A stretch of DNA of 64,000 nucleotides from JANNUT01 sp046331425 (GTDB taxonomy: Bacteria > Acidobacteriota > Polarisedimenticolia > J045). The stretch covers positions 57,067 to 121,066 of the forward strand of contig JAXLQU010000015.1 of the NCBI GenBank assembly GCA_046331425.1. Reading direction: 5' to 3'. The notes below the pieces were generated by a model that ran no database searches, had not been told where the DNA came from, and saw only the letters and a list, made by a program, of their open reading frames with translations. Shown here one piece after another: positions 34,803 to 41,737 of the stretch (its first letter is position 1; the number at the start of each line of letters is the position of its first letter). The translations under genes and the position numbers were made by a program.

Positions 34803-35378
34803 GTGTGGTTGGTGCTGGGCCTGGGGAACCCTGGGCCCGAGTATCGCGGCACTCGTCATAACGTCGGTTTTGCGGTGGTCGAGCGGCTCGCCGCTCGGCA
34901 CTCGATCGAGTTGTCCAAACGGCGGCACCTGGCCCTTTACGGTCGCGGCAAGATCGGCCGAGACGAGGTCCTGCTGGCCGAACCGCAGACCTATATGAAC
35001 CTGTCGGGTGAAGCGGCCCGGCCGTTGCTTTCGTTTCACGGCATCGATCTGCAACATCTCATCGTGCTGCATGACGATGCCGATTTCGCGCTTGGAACCG
35101 TCCGACTCAAGCACGGTGGCGGGGCCGGGGGCCACAACGGCATCAGTTCGCTGATCGAGCACCTGCAAAGCGGCGACTTCGCGCGGATTCGAATCGGCGT
35201 CGGGCGGCCCGATGGAGGCGGGAAGGAGATGGCGCGTCATGTGCTCGCTCGCCCCCGCGCTCAGGAGGCGGACCTGTTTCGCGATGCCGAGCAACGGGCG
35301 GCGGATGCGGTCGAAGCGATCCTCGGGCGCGGCTTGGTGATGGCGATGAACGAGATCAATCGCACGAATCCGACTTGA
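34803..35378 (+). CDS. pth: Peptidyl-tRNA hydrolase
   Basis: A 191-residue esterase that recycles peptidyl-tRNA released from stalled ribosomes. The N-terminal VLGLGNPGPEYRGTRHNVGF contains catalytic His19 and the Asn pair; PQTYMNLSGEA, VLHDDADFALGTVRLKHGGGAGGHNG and RIRIGVGRP are the other family blocks. The GTG start at 34803 gives the standard N-terminus. The C-terminus (ADAVEAILGRGLVMAMNEIN) is the usual cap helix. Confidence 0.95.
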   Translation: MWLVLGLGNPGPEYRGTRHNVGFAVVERLAARHSIELSKRRHLALYGRGKIGRDEVLLAEPQTYMNLSGEAARPLLSFHGIDLQHLIVLHDDADFALGTVRLKHGGGAGGHNGISSLIEHLQSGDFARIRIGVGRPDGGGKEMARHVLARPRAQEADLFRDAEQRAADAVEAILGRGLVMAMNEINRTNPT

Positions 35379-35410
35379 GCCTCTTGGTTGTGGCGCTTCT
35401 CCAACGACTC

Positions 35411-35419
35411 TGCTAGCCT
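35411..35419 (+). promoter_or_regulatory. Extended -10 promoter before the rpsF operon
   Basis: TGCTAGCCT has the TGn extension plus TAGCCT. A start about 7 nt downstream would give a ~90-nt leader that includes two hairpins before rpsF. No good -35 at 16-18 nt. Confidence 0.4.
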
Positions 35420-35437
35420 CCCGCGGCTCAAATCACA

Positions 35438-35496
35438 CCGCCCGGGCAGGATCGCCCGGCGGAACACAACCACCCTCGCCCCGGTACCGACCGGGG
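35438..35496 (+). promoter_or_regulatory. Two-hairpin leader of rpsF, candidate S6:S18 autoregulatory RNA
   Basis: Hairpin 1 (35438-35462) is CCGC/GCGG plus CGGGC/GCCCG with a bulged C and a 6-nt AGGATC loop. Hairpin 2 (35479-35496) is a perfect 7-bp CCCCGGT/ACCGGGG stem with an ACCG loop. Both sit 10-70 nt before AGGAGGG. Known rpsF leaders bind the S6:S18 complex through an unpaired CCG near a stem, and CCG is exposed in the second loop here. Function is inferred. Confidence 0.45.
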
Positions 35497-35515
35497 CCGA
35501 AGACCAGGAGGGAAA

Positions 35516-36016
35516 ATGCGCCGCTACGAGCTCGTCATGGTGGCGTCCCCTGTCCTTACCGAGGAAGAGGCCGACCGTCAGGTCACCGGTTTCGAAGCGC
35601 TCATCACTGACATGGGCGGAACGGTGCACAAGGTCGACCGCTGGGGACGTCGAAAACTTGCCTTTCCCATCAACAAGCATCCGGAAGGGAACTACAGCCT
35701 CGTGATGTACGAGGCCGAGGCGAACGTCGAGAAAGAGTTGACGCGTCGTCTCAAGCTGACCGATACCGTTCTGCGGTTTCTGTCGGTCCGGGCCGACCAC
35801 GAGAAGGTTCCCACGGCTGAAGAAAAGGTCGCCCTCGAAGAGGCGCGTCGTGATCACCTCAAGCGTGCCGCTGAGCGCGCTGCGGCAGAGGCGGCGGGGC
35901 TGCCCGTTCCGGCTGAGGATGTCATCGAGGAAGAGATCGATGCGTGGGACGCGGGCGACGACGATGACGCCGAGGGGCCGATTCGCCGGTCCCGAATCAC
36001 GGAGGACCTGGAATGA
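35516..36016 (+). CDS. rpsF: Ribosomal protein bS6
   Basis: A 166-residue 30S protein that pairs with bS18 on helix 22-23 of 16S rRNA. The ferredoxin-like core is normal (MRRYELVMVASPVLTEEEAD; WGRRKLAFPINKHPEGNYSL; LKLTDTVLRFLSVR). The C-terminus is extended by about 55 residues: an Ala/Glu-rich helix then an acidic, Asp-rich stretch (DAWDAGDDDDAEG). Most bS6 proteins are 95-135 residues. AGGAGGG sits 3 nt before the ATG. Overlaps rpsR by ATGA. Confidence 0.96.
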   Translation: MRRYELVMVASPVLTEEEADRQVTGFEALITDMGGTVHKVDRWGRRKLAFPINKHPEGNYSLVMYEAEANVEKELTRRLKLTDTVLRFLSVRADHEKVPTAEEKVALEEARRDHLKRAAERAAAEAAGLPVPAEDVIEEEIDAWDAGDDDDAEGPIRRSRITEDLE

Positions 36017-36264
36017 GCGCGCAAGCTCCGCGTCGCCGCACGCGACGCTTCTTGTTCAAGCGTCGCAAGTACTGCAAGTTCTGCGAGACCAAGGTCGATC
36101 CGATCGACTACAAGGACATTCGTACTCTGCAGAACTACATCCCCGAACGCGCCAAGATTCTGCCTCGCCGTGTCAGTGGCACGTGCGCTCGCCATCAGCG
36201 CCAACTCGGACTCGCGATCAAGCGGGCTCGTCACTTGGCGCTACTCCCTTACACCGCGGACTGA
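36013..36264 (+). CDS. rpsR: Ribosomal protein bS18
   Basis: An 83-residue protein with the bS18 signature KYCKFCETKVDPIDYKDIRTL, then IPERAKILPRRVSGTCARHQ and QLGLAIKRARHLALLPYT. Two CxxC-type cysteines plus a third suggest the zinc-binding (C+) variant. Co-translated with rpsF, as expected for proteins that bind rRNA as a heterodimer. Confidence 0.97.
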   Translation: MSAQAPRRRTRRFLFKRRKYCKFCETKVDPIDYKDIRTLQNYIPERAKILPRRVSGTCARHQRQLGLAIKRARHLALLPYTAD

Positions 36265-36276
36265 TCGGAGGCGCCC

Positions 36277-36732
36277 ATGCAGGTCATTCTTCGCGACGAC
36301 GTTCAGCATCTCGGCCGCCGCGGCGATGTTGTCAAGGTGGCGGTCGGTTACGCCCGCAATTACTTGGTCCCGAAGGGACTCGCCTATTTCGTGACGCCGG
36401 GAATCAAGCGCCAGGTCGACTCCGAACTGCGTGCCCGTGCGGCACGCGATGTGCGCGAGGCTCAAGCCGCGCAGGATCTCGCCCAGCGACTCGCCGCACT
36501 TACCGTTGTACGTTTGTTCCGTCGTGCTGGTGATAGCGGGACGCTCTTCGGCTCTGTCACTTCTGCGGACATCGCAGCAGCGCTGGCCAAGCAGTCAGTG
36601 GTCGTCGACAAGCGCCAAGTGCGTTTGGCCGACCCGATCAAACGGGTTGGAACGCACCGCGTCAACGTCCACGTTCACAAGGAAGTACAGGTCGAGATCA
36701 TCGTTGAAGTGGAGCCGGGCGACAGCGAGTGA
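36277..36732 (+). CDS. rplI: Ribosomal protein bL9
   Basis: A 151-residue two-domain 50S protein. The N-terminal domain is MQVILRDDVQHLGRRGDVVKVAVGYARNYL with the PKGLAYF block, then the long connecting helix rich in Arg/Ala, then the C-terminal domain (GDSGTLFGSVTSADIAAAL; IKRVGTHRVNVHVHKEVQ). TCGGAGG lies 5 nt before the ATG. Completes the standard rpsF-rpsR-rplI cluster. Confidence 0.97.
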   Translation: MQVILRDDVQHLGRRGDVVKVAVGYARNYLVPKGLAYFVTPGIKRQVDSELRARAARDVREAQAAQDLAQRLAALTVVRLFRRAGDSGTLFGSVTSADIAAALAKQSVVVDKRQVRLADPIKRVGTHRVNVHVHKEVQVEIIVEVEPGDSE

Positions 36733-36742
36733 CCGCCCACCG

Positions 36743-37231
36743 ATGACCGCTGCCGCGAAACAAACATCGAGTAGCCTTTCACTCGATCTGGTCAAGAAGG
36801 GGCTGCTCGCCAGCTTCTTGGCTTGGGTTGTTCCGGGCGGCGGTCACTTCTTCGTCGGAGCTCGACTGCGGGGCGCGGTATTCGCTGTGCTCCTCCTGAC
36901 CACCGTCGCACTCGGCGTCGCCTTCGATGGCAATTTGGCGGTGGTCGATCCACGAACACCCTGGCTCTCGACCTTGCAGGTGGGAGCCAACGTCAGCGTC
37001 GGTCCCTGGGAACCGCTGCTTCGCGGTGCACTCTATGGGCACGCCGTCTACGCTCTACCCGCTCCCACCGCGCTGCCAGATCCATCGATCGTGGCAGCGA
37101 TTGCCGCGCGAAAACAGCGCGAGTTTCGAACTTGGAGCGGCTACGGTTCGATCTACATGATGGCAGCCGGGTTGATGAACATCCTTGTGATCCTCGACGC
37201 CTGGGATATTGCGATCCGCCGCAAGGAATGA
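36743..37231 (+). CDS. Small polytopic membrane protein, DUF6677-like
   Basis: A 162-residue membrane protein with 3-4 hydrophobic segments. The N-terminus (LASFLAWVVPGGGHFFVGAR, then RGAVFAVLLLTTVALGVAFD) and C-terminus (MMAAGLMNILVILDAWDIA) resemble the uncharacterised DUF6677/TM2-like group, in which a PGxGH motif follows the first helix. No biochemical function is known. It lies 10 nt after rplI and starts a short run of membrane proteins. The ATG at 36743 is the first in frame after the rplI stop. Confidence 0.7.
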   Translation: MTAAAKQTSSSLSLDLVKKGLLASFLAWVVPGGGHFFVGARLRGAVFAVLLLTTVALGVAFDGNLAVVDPRTPWLSTLQVGANVSVGPWEPLLRGALYGHAVYALPAPTALPDPSIVAAIAARKQREFRTWSGYGSIYMMAAGLMNILVILDAWDIAIRRKE

Positions 37232-37243
37232 GGGGGCTCGCTC

Positions 37244-37411
37244 GTGCGCCATCTGCTGCAACTCGTACTCTTCGCCACGATCGTCAGCGTCTTCTTCGCG
37301 TTCCTCCTGGGAGGTAAGCGCCCCAACTGGAGGGTGGCGTTGGTGCTGTGGGGATCGGTCGTAGGAGGCGCGATCTTGCTCGGCCTGATCATGGCCCCCT
37401 TCAGCGGATGA
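37244..37411 (+). CDS. Small membrane protein, 55 residues
   Basis: A compact ORF from the GTG at 37244 to the TGA at 37409-37411, encoding VRHLLQLVLFATIVSVFFAF, then LLGGKRPNWRVALVLWGSVV and GGAILLGLIMAPFSG. It has two predicted helices joined by a basic GKRPNWR turn. The stop overlaps the ATG of the next gene (ATGA), and 12 nt separate it from the preceding gene, exactly as for its translated neighbours. GAGGGGG precedes the start. No family is recognised; the operon position and helix pattern argue that it is real. Confidence 0.7.
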   Translation: MRHLLQLVLFATIVSVFFAFLLGGKRPNWRVALVLWGSVVGGAILLGLIMAPFSG

Positions 37412-37788
37412 ACGAGAACTCTCGCCCCGCGACGCGAGCTGTCTGGCGACTGATCGCCCCGCTCGCCTTGATGGCGTTGATCTTCATCGAGAGTGGCAGA
37501 CCGATGCCGGTCGAGGTGCCGTCGGGTGGCGATAAGCTGCTGCATTTCGCCGCCTACTTTGCTCTCACGGGAACGTGGGGCTGGGCCCTCGCCCCGTGGT
37601 TCGCTGCCGGACCTCGCGCACTGATCTCGGCCACGCTTGCCGCTCTCTACGGTGCCAGTGACGAGTGGCACCAAACGTTCATTCCCGAGCGTGACGGCTC
37701 CATTTTCGATTGGTATGCCGACGTGTGCGGAGCGCTGTTGGGAGCCATCGTGATCTGGCGTTTTGGTAATTCAGCGCCGGTGTCGTGA
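37408..37788 (+). CDS. VanZ-like membrane protein
   Basis: A 126-residue membrane protein with four helices and the VanZ signature: DKLLHFAAYFALTGTWGWAL, then ALYGASDEWHQTFIPERDGS and FDWYADVCGALLGAIVIW. Family members are widespread; the resistance link of enterococcal VanZ does not carry over to most. Starts inside the stop of the 55-residue ORF (ATGA), and its stop TGA shares its A with the next ATG. Confidence 0.85.
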   Translation: MNENSRPATRAVWRLIAPLALMALIFIESGRPMPVEVPSGGDKLLHFAAYFALTGTWGWALAPWFAAGPRALISATLAALYGASDEWHQTFIPERDGSIFDWYADVCGALLGAIVIWRFGNSAPVS

Positions 37789-39182
37789 TGCGGATCGCGG
37801 TCGTTTGCCAGAGTCGCTCGCACGCCGTTTTGCTGATGCAGGCGCTCGGGAATGCTCCCGAGGATGTTGTCTTCGCCGTCGATACGGCGGGGCTCGAGCG
37901 CCTACTCAAACGTCTGGGCTGCACGACGGTACGTGGCTCGTTGCGCGATCGCAATCTCTATCGCGAACTGCTTCCAGCCTCGATGTTGATCGTTTCGCTG
38001 CGCGACCCTCGTCGCCTGCGCGGTGTCTTGGAAGCCGCTGGAAAAGAGCGCGGCGACACGCCTGTCGCTGTTCTGGCGATCGGCGGCGTGGAAACATTGC
38101 CGTTTCCTCAGGAAAAGTTTCCGTGGGCGCACTTCGTGCCGGCCGGAGAGCGCTTCGCCGCGACGTTGCGTGCCGATATGCGATTGGCGCGCGCCAAAGG
38201 ACACACTCGCCGACTCCGTGAGCTGATGGAGGGCGCCAAAAACGCGCTGATCGTGCTCCAGGACGATCCCGATCCCGATGCACTCGCGTCGGGGCTCGCG
38301 TTGCGCACGCTCTTGGGGCGCAATCGCGTCACCATGCCGATGGCTTCCTTCGGTCGGGTTACACGCCCGGAGAACCTGGAAATGCAGCGTGTTCTCGATC
38401 TTCCTGTCTTGCCGCTGGACGAGCCGACGTTGGCCGAGTACGACCGGATCTTCATGGTGGACACGCAACCGCCGCACCTGAAGCAGTTGCTTCCGCGAAT
38501 CGATGGCGTAATCGATCATCACCCCGCGCAGACCAGTTACGAGTCGCGGTACAAAGACGTGCGAACCGCCTACGGCGCAACCGCCACGATCTTTGTCGAG
38601 TATCTGAGGTCCGACGGAATCAAGGTCAACGAGCGGCTCGCTACGGCGCTGTTGTATGCCATCCGCACCGACACATTGTGGCTCGAGCAACCGGTGTCGG
38701 AAGCCGATGTCGAGGCGTTCACGTGGCTGTTCCCGCGCGCGAACATCAATCACTTGCGCCGCATCGAACGCCCGTCGCTGCCGCCCGAGATCCTGGCCGC
38801 GTTTGCAGAAGGACTGCGCACCGCGCGCATCGAAGACAAAGTGATCTTCAGTCACCTCGGGCGTGTGACGCGCGAGGACGTCGTGCCACAACTCGCCGAT
38901 TTCTGCCTGCAAGTCGGCGGCGTGGAGTGGTCGGTGGTCAGCGGTGTGATCGACGAGACCGTTTCGATGTCGATTCGCAACGTTGGCTTCGTTCAGAAAG
39001 CGGGGACGCTGGCCAAGCTCGCATTCGCCGAATACGGCTCGGCCGGAGGTCGTCGTTCGATGGCCAAAGCCGTTCTGCCGCTGGCGAACTTGCCGCATCG
39101 AATCGCCGGCGAACCGAGCGAGGTCACCTATCGCAAGCTCGAGGATCGGTTTCTTTCCGCCGTCAGGGGGCTGACCTCCTGA
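37788..39182 (+). CDS. DHH family phosphoesterase with N-terminal Rossmann-like domain
   Basis: A 464-residue cytoplasmic protein. Residues ~1-140 look like a nucleotide-binding TrkA-N-type domain (MRIAVVCQSRSHAVLLMQAL). Residues ~150-465 are a DHH/DHHA1 phosphoesterase: ALIVLQDDPDPDALASGLAL supplies the first Asp pair, RIFMVDTQPPHLKQ the third, and GVIDHHPAQ is the DHH motif. DHHA1-like sequence (SIRNVGFVQKAGTLAKLAFAEYGSAGGRRSMAKA) is at the end. Related enzymes degrade nanoRNA or cyclic dinucleotides; a c-di-GMP/pGpG link is attractive given the two cyclases but is not shown. Its 3' end overlaps the convergent PQQ gene by 55 nt. Confidence 0.85.
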   Translation: MRIAVVCQSRSHAVLLMQALGNAPEDVVFAVDTAGLERLLKRLGCTTVRGSLRDRNLYRELLPASMLIVSLRDPRRLRGVLEAAGKERGDTPVAVLAIGGVETLPFPQEKFPWAHFVPAGERFAATLRADMRLARAKGHTRRLRELMEGAKNALIVLQDDPDPDALASGLALRTLLGRNRVTMPMASFGRVTRPENLEMQRVLDLPVLPLDEPTLAEYDRIFMVDTQPPHLKQLLPRIDGVIDHHPAQTSYESRYKDVRTAYGATATIFVEYLRSDGIKVNERLATALLYAIRTDTLWLEQPVSEADVEAFTWLFPRANINHLRRIERPSLPPEILAAFAEGLRTARIEDKVIFSHLGRVTREDVVPQLADFCLQVGGVEWSVVSGVIDETVSMSIRNVGFVQKAGTLAKLAFAEYGSAGGRRSMAKAVLPLANLPHRIAGEPSEVTYRKLEDRFLSAVRGLTS

Positions 39183-40348
39183 CTCGCGGCTGGAGTCGGC
39201 GCGGGAGCTACGTGTCGTTTCACCGCGTAGGCCCGTAACGTTCGCGGCTTGTCGGCTCTTGGAGATGACACCGCCAATACCAAACGGTCGTCGACGCGAC
39301 CCGGCGGCGACAAGAACACCTCGTCGTTGCCGGCATCGATCTGTCCCGCCGATGCGCCGTCACGGTTGCGATAAAACCCAATCGCCTTCGATCGCTGTGG
39401 CGCTACCGCCAACAACTCATCCCACGCCAACGGTGTGGCCGACAAACGACCGGGTGTGCTGACGCGCCACAGTAGATGTCCGTTGACCTGCCGGAAGGCG
39501 TACAGGAACGAATCCCACGACGGTACGAAGACAAGATCGTCAACTACCAATGGTGCTGCGGTAACCGGCGCACCGGTTGGTTGCTTCCAGGCCGAGCCGC
39601 AACGCAAGCCGCCGCGCGAAAGGGCTCGGCAATGCCAGGCCGACAACGAGTTTGCTTGGGCGGCAAACAGTCTGCGCGAGCCGGCGGCGGCTGTGATCGG
39701 TGACAACAGCCGCGGTGATTCGAGTTGTCCAAGCGAAGCAAGCGTCACCATCCGACGATGAGGACCGACGAACGCACAAATGCGCCCTTCGACCACAACC
39801 AGAGGAGGGGAGATTTCGGCACGTGAGGCGATCAGTCGTTCCTCGACCCGTCCGGCCGGGTCGATCACGATGACCACACCGCCGGCCAGCGGTACGTACC
39901 ACTGCGGCCCGGCCGATCCACCGTCGGAATCGGGAAGCGGCGGTCCGAGCGGCGCGCTATCGAGCGGCGTCTCTGAGCGGTTCGCGCCGTCGTTGACAGC
40001 GATCAGCAGGAAATGCGCGCTGCCGCTCTCATCGGCACCGCTCCAACCGATGGTCGGCACCCCTCCGATCAGGAGCGGCGGCCCGCTCATCAGACCCGCT
40101 GCGCCGAGTCCTTCACGACGCCACACGAGCGAACCGTCCAGCGCCAGGCGGACCTCGATCGCGTTCTCGTACGGCACCAAGAGGCCGCTGATACCCCCAT
40201 CGAGCACCACGGCTCGCACTGCTTGTGAGGGAGTATCGGGAAGTTCAACCTCCCATGCGGTGGTCGCTTCGATCGCGGCGGGGGGGATCGGCCGTTCAAC
40301 CTCGAGAGGGCCGGCCGCAGCCGCCAGCAACAGTAGGAATCGGAACAT
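39128..40348 (-). CDS. PQQ-type beta-propeller protein (BamB-like)
   Basis: A 406-residue exported protein. A short hydrophobic N-terminus (MFRFLLLLAAAAGPL) is a probable signal peptide. The body has repeated beta-blade segments such as EVRLALDGSLVWRREGLG, VVIVIDPAGRVEERLIAS, VFVPSWDSFLYAFRQVNGHLLWRV and LLAVAPQRSKAIGFYRNRDG, typical of PQQ/BamB propellers. Such proteins usually scaffold envelope complexes rather than bind PQQ. The last 18 codons overlap the end of the DHH gene on the other strand. TAATCT lies 6 nt before the ATG. Function is unassigned. Confidence 0.75.
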   Translation of the reverse strand: MFRFLLLLAAAAGPLEVERPIPPAAIEATTAWEVELPDTPSQAVRAVVLDGGISGLLVPYENAIEVRLALDGSLVWRREGLGAAGLMSGPPLLIGGVPTIGWSGADESGSAHFLLIAVNDGANRSETPLDSAPLGPPLPDSDGGSAGPQWYVPLAGGVVIVIDPAGRVEERLIASRAEISPPLVVVEGRICAFVGPHRRMVTLASLGQLESPRLLSPITAAAGSRRLFAAQANSLSAWHCRALSRGGLRCGSAWKQPTGAPVTAAPLVVDDLVFVPSWDSFLYAFRQVNGHLLWRVSTPGRLSATPLAWDELLAVAPQRSKAIGFYRNRDGASAGQIDAGNDEVFLSPPGRVDDRLVLAVSSPRADKPRTLRAYAVKRHVAPAPTPAASQEVSPLTAERNRSSSLR

Positions 40349-40354
40349 GGGGAG

Positions 40355-40360
40355 AGATTA
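40355..40360 (-). promoter_or_regulatory. -10-like hexamer for the PQQ gene (leaderless type)
   Basis: On the minus strand TAATCT ends 6 nt before the ATG at 40348, with CTCCCC between and no Shine-Dalgarno. Confidence 0.33.
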
Positions 40361-40442
40361 CCTGAGCCACGTGGTCCTGACGCGCTCGACCTGGCGTGGC
40401 AGAATCCCCGGCTCAACCCCCCGTCGGTTTTCAGAGGTTTCT

Positions 40443-41702
40443 GTGGCGCCCCGTTTCACCAGCCCGCGTGGATTCAACGACATCCTGCCCGGAGAGAGCG
40501 AACGATGGCAGGCGTTCGAGGCGACAGCGCGCGCGCTGTTGCGTCGCTACGGCTTCCGCGAGATCCGCCCGCCGATGATGGAATCGACCGAGTTGTTCAC
40601 CCGCTCGGTGGGGGAGGCGACCGATATCGTTGGAAAAGAAATGTTCACCCTCCAGTCCGGCGAAGAATCGTTTTCGTTGCGCCCGGAGTTGACCGCTTCG
40701 GTCTGCCGCGCGTTCGTCGAGCACTCGCTGGATCGCGCGGGATTGACGCGCCTTTACTACATCGGCGCCGCGTTTCGCAAAGAACGTCCGCAGAAGGGGC
40801 GACTGCGCCAGTTCCATCAGATCGGCGCGGAGTGGTTCGGCGAGCTGGCGCCCGGTGCCGATGTCGAGACCATCGCCGTCGCGTGGGACTTGGTCAAAGC
40901 GGCAAGGGTCGGCAGCCCGACCCTGTCGATCAACACGTTGGGGGATGTGCCGTCGCGTGTCCGCTATCGCGAGGCGCTGGTGGCGTTCCTGCGCGAGCAT
41001 GAGAGTCACCTCGATGCCGAGAGTCGTTCACGAATCGAGCGCAATCCGATGCGGGTGCTGGACAGCAAAGACCCCGCAACCCAACGAGCGCTTCAGTCCG
41101 CGCCAGCGATGTTGGACTTTCTTGGCGACGATGAACGCGCTCACTTCGAGAGTGTGTGCGCTGGCCTGACCGCAATCGGCATCCCGTACACCATCGATGC
41201 AAAGCTGGTTCGCGGCCTCGATTACTACGTCCGCACGACCTTCGAGATTTCGGCCGATACGGGCGGATCGCAAAACGCGGTGGTGGGCGGCGGTCGCTAC
41301 GACAATTTGGTGGCCGAATTGGGCGGGCCGCAGATCGCTGGGATCGGTTTTGCGGCCGGCATAGAACGGCTGTTTCTGGCTGCCGGCGACGACGTCGCTC
41401 CCGCCGCACCACTGTTGGATCTGTTCGTGGTGACGCTCGGCGAGTCGGCTCAGGCGCGCGTCTTGCCGTTCGTGCACGCCTTGCGCGCCGCGGGCGTCGC
41501 CGCGCTTTGGGATCCTGCCGGCCGCGGCTTGTCCGGACAAATGAAGCGCGCGAATCGATCGGGAGCGCGCTATGCAGCGATCATCGGTGATGACGAAATC
41601 GCGCGCGGTATGGTGCGACTTCGCGATTTGATCAACGGAGTCGAGCGCGATGCCCCGCTCGATCCGGTGCGGTTGGCCGCCCAACTCGAGAGCGGTGAAT
41701 GA
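40443..41702 (+). CDS. hisS: Histidyl-tRNA synthetase
   Basis: A 419-residue class II synthetase. Motif 1 region: RGFNDILPGESERWQAFE and MMESTELFTRSVGE. Motif 2: YYIGAAFRKERPQKGRLRQFHQIGAE. The HisA signature is LVRGLDYYVRTTFE, and motif 3 is GGGRYDNLVAELGGPQIAGIGFAAGIERL. A C-terminal anticodon-binding domain follows. The GTG at 40443 (AGAGG upstream) gives the family-standard N-terminus; the longer open frame upstream is antisense to the PQQ gene. It precedes aspS by 35 nt, a very common pair. Confidence 0.96.
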   Translation: MAPRFTSPRGFNDILPGESERWQAFEATARALLRRYGFREIRPPMMESTELFTRSVGEATDIVGKEMFTLQSGEESFSLRPELTASVCRAFVEHSLDRAGLTRLYYIGAAFRKERPQKGRLRQFHQIGAEWFGELAPGADVETIAVAWDLVKAARVGSPTLSINTLGDVPSRVRYREALVAFLREHESHLDAESRSRIERNPMRVLDSKDPATQRALQSAPAMLDFLGDDERAHFESVCAGLTAIGIPYTIDAKLVRGLDYYVRTTFEISADTGGSQNAVVGGGRYDNLVAELGGPQIAGIGFAAGIERLFLAAGDDVAPAAPLLDLFVVTLGESAQARVLPFVHALRAAGVAALWDPAGRGLSGQMKRANRSGARYAAIIGDDEIARGMVRLRDLINGVERDAPLDPVRLAAQLESGE

Positions 41703-41737
41703 ACCGGTTTCCTCAAAGCACGTTCTAGGAGTCGACG

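Noticed and set aside
39780..40442. In-frame upstream extension of hisS
   Set aside because: It is antisense to the PQQ propeller gene; hisS has a good GTG start and ribosome site at 40443, and the conserved N-terminus begins there.
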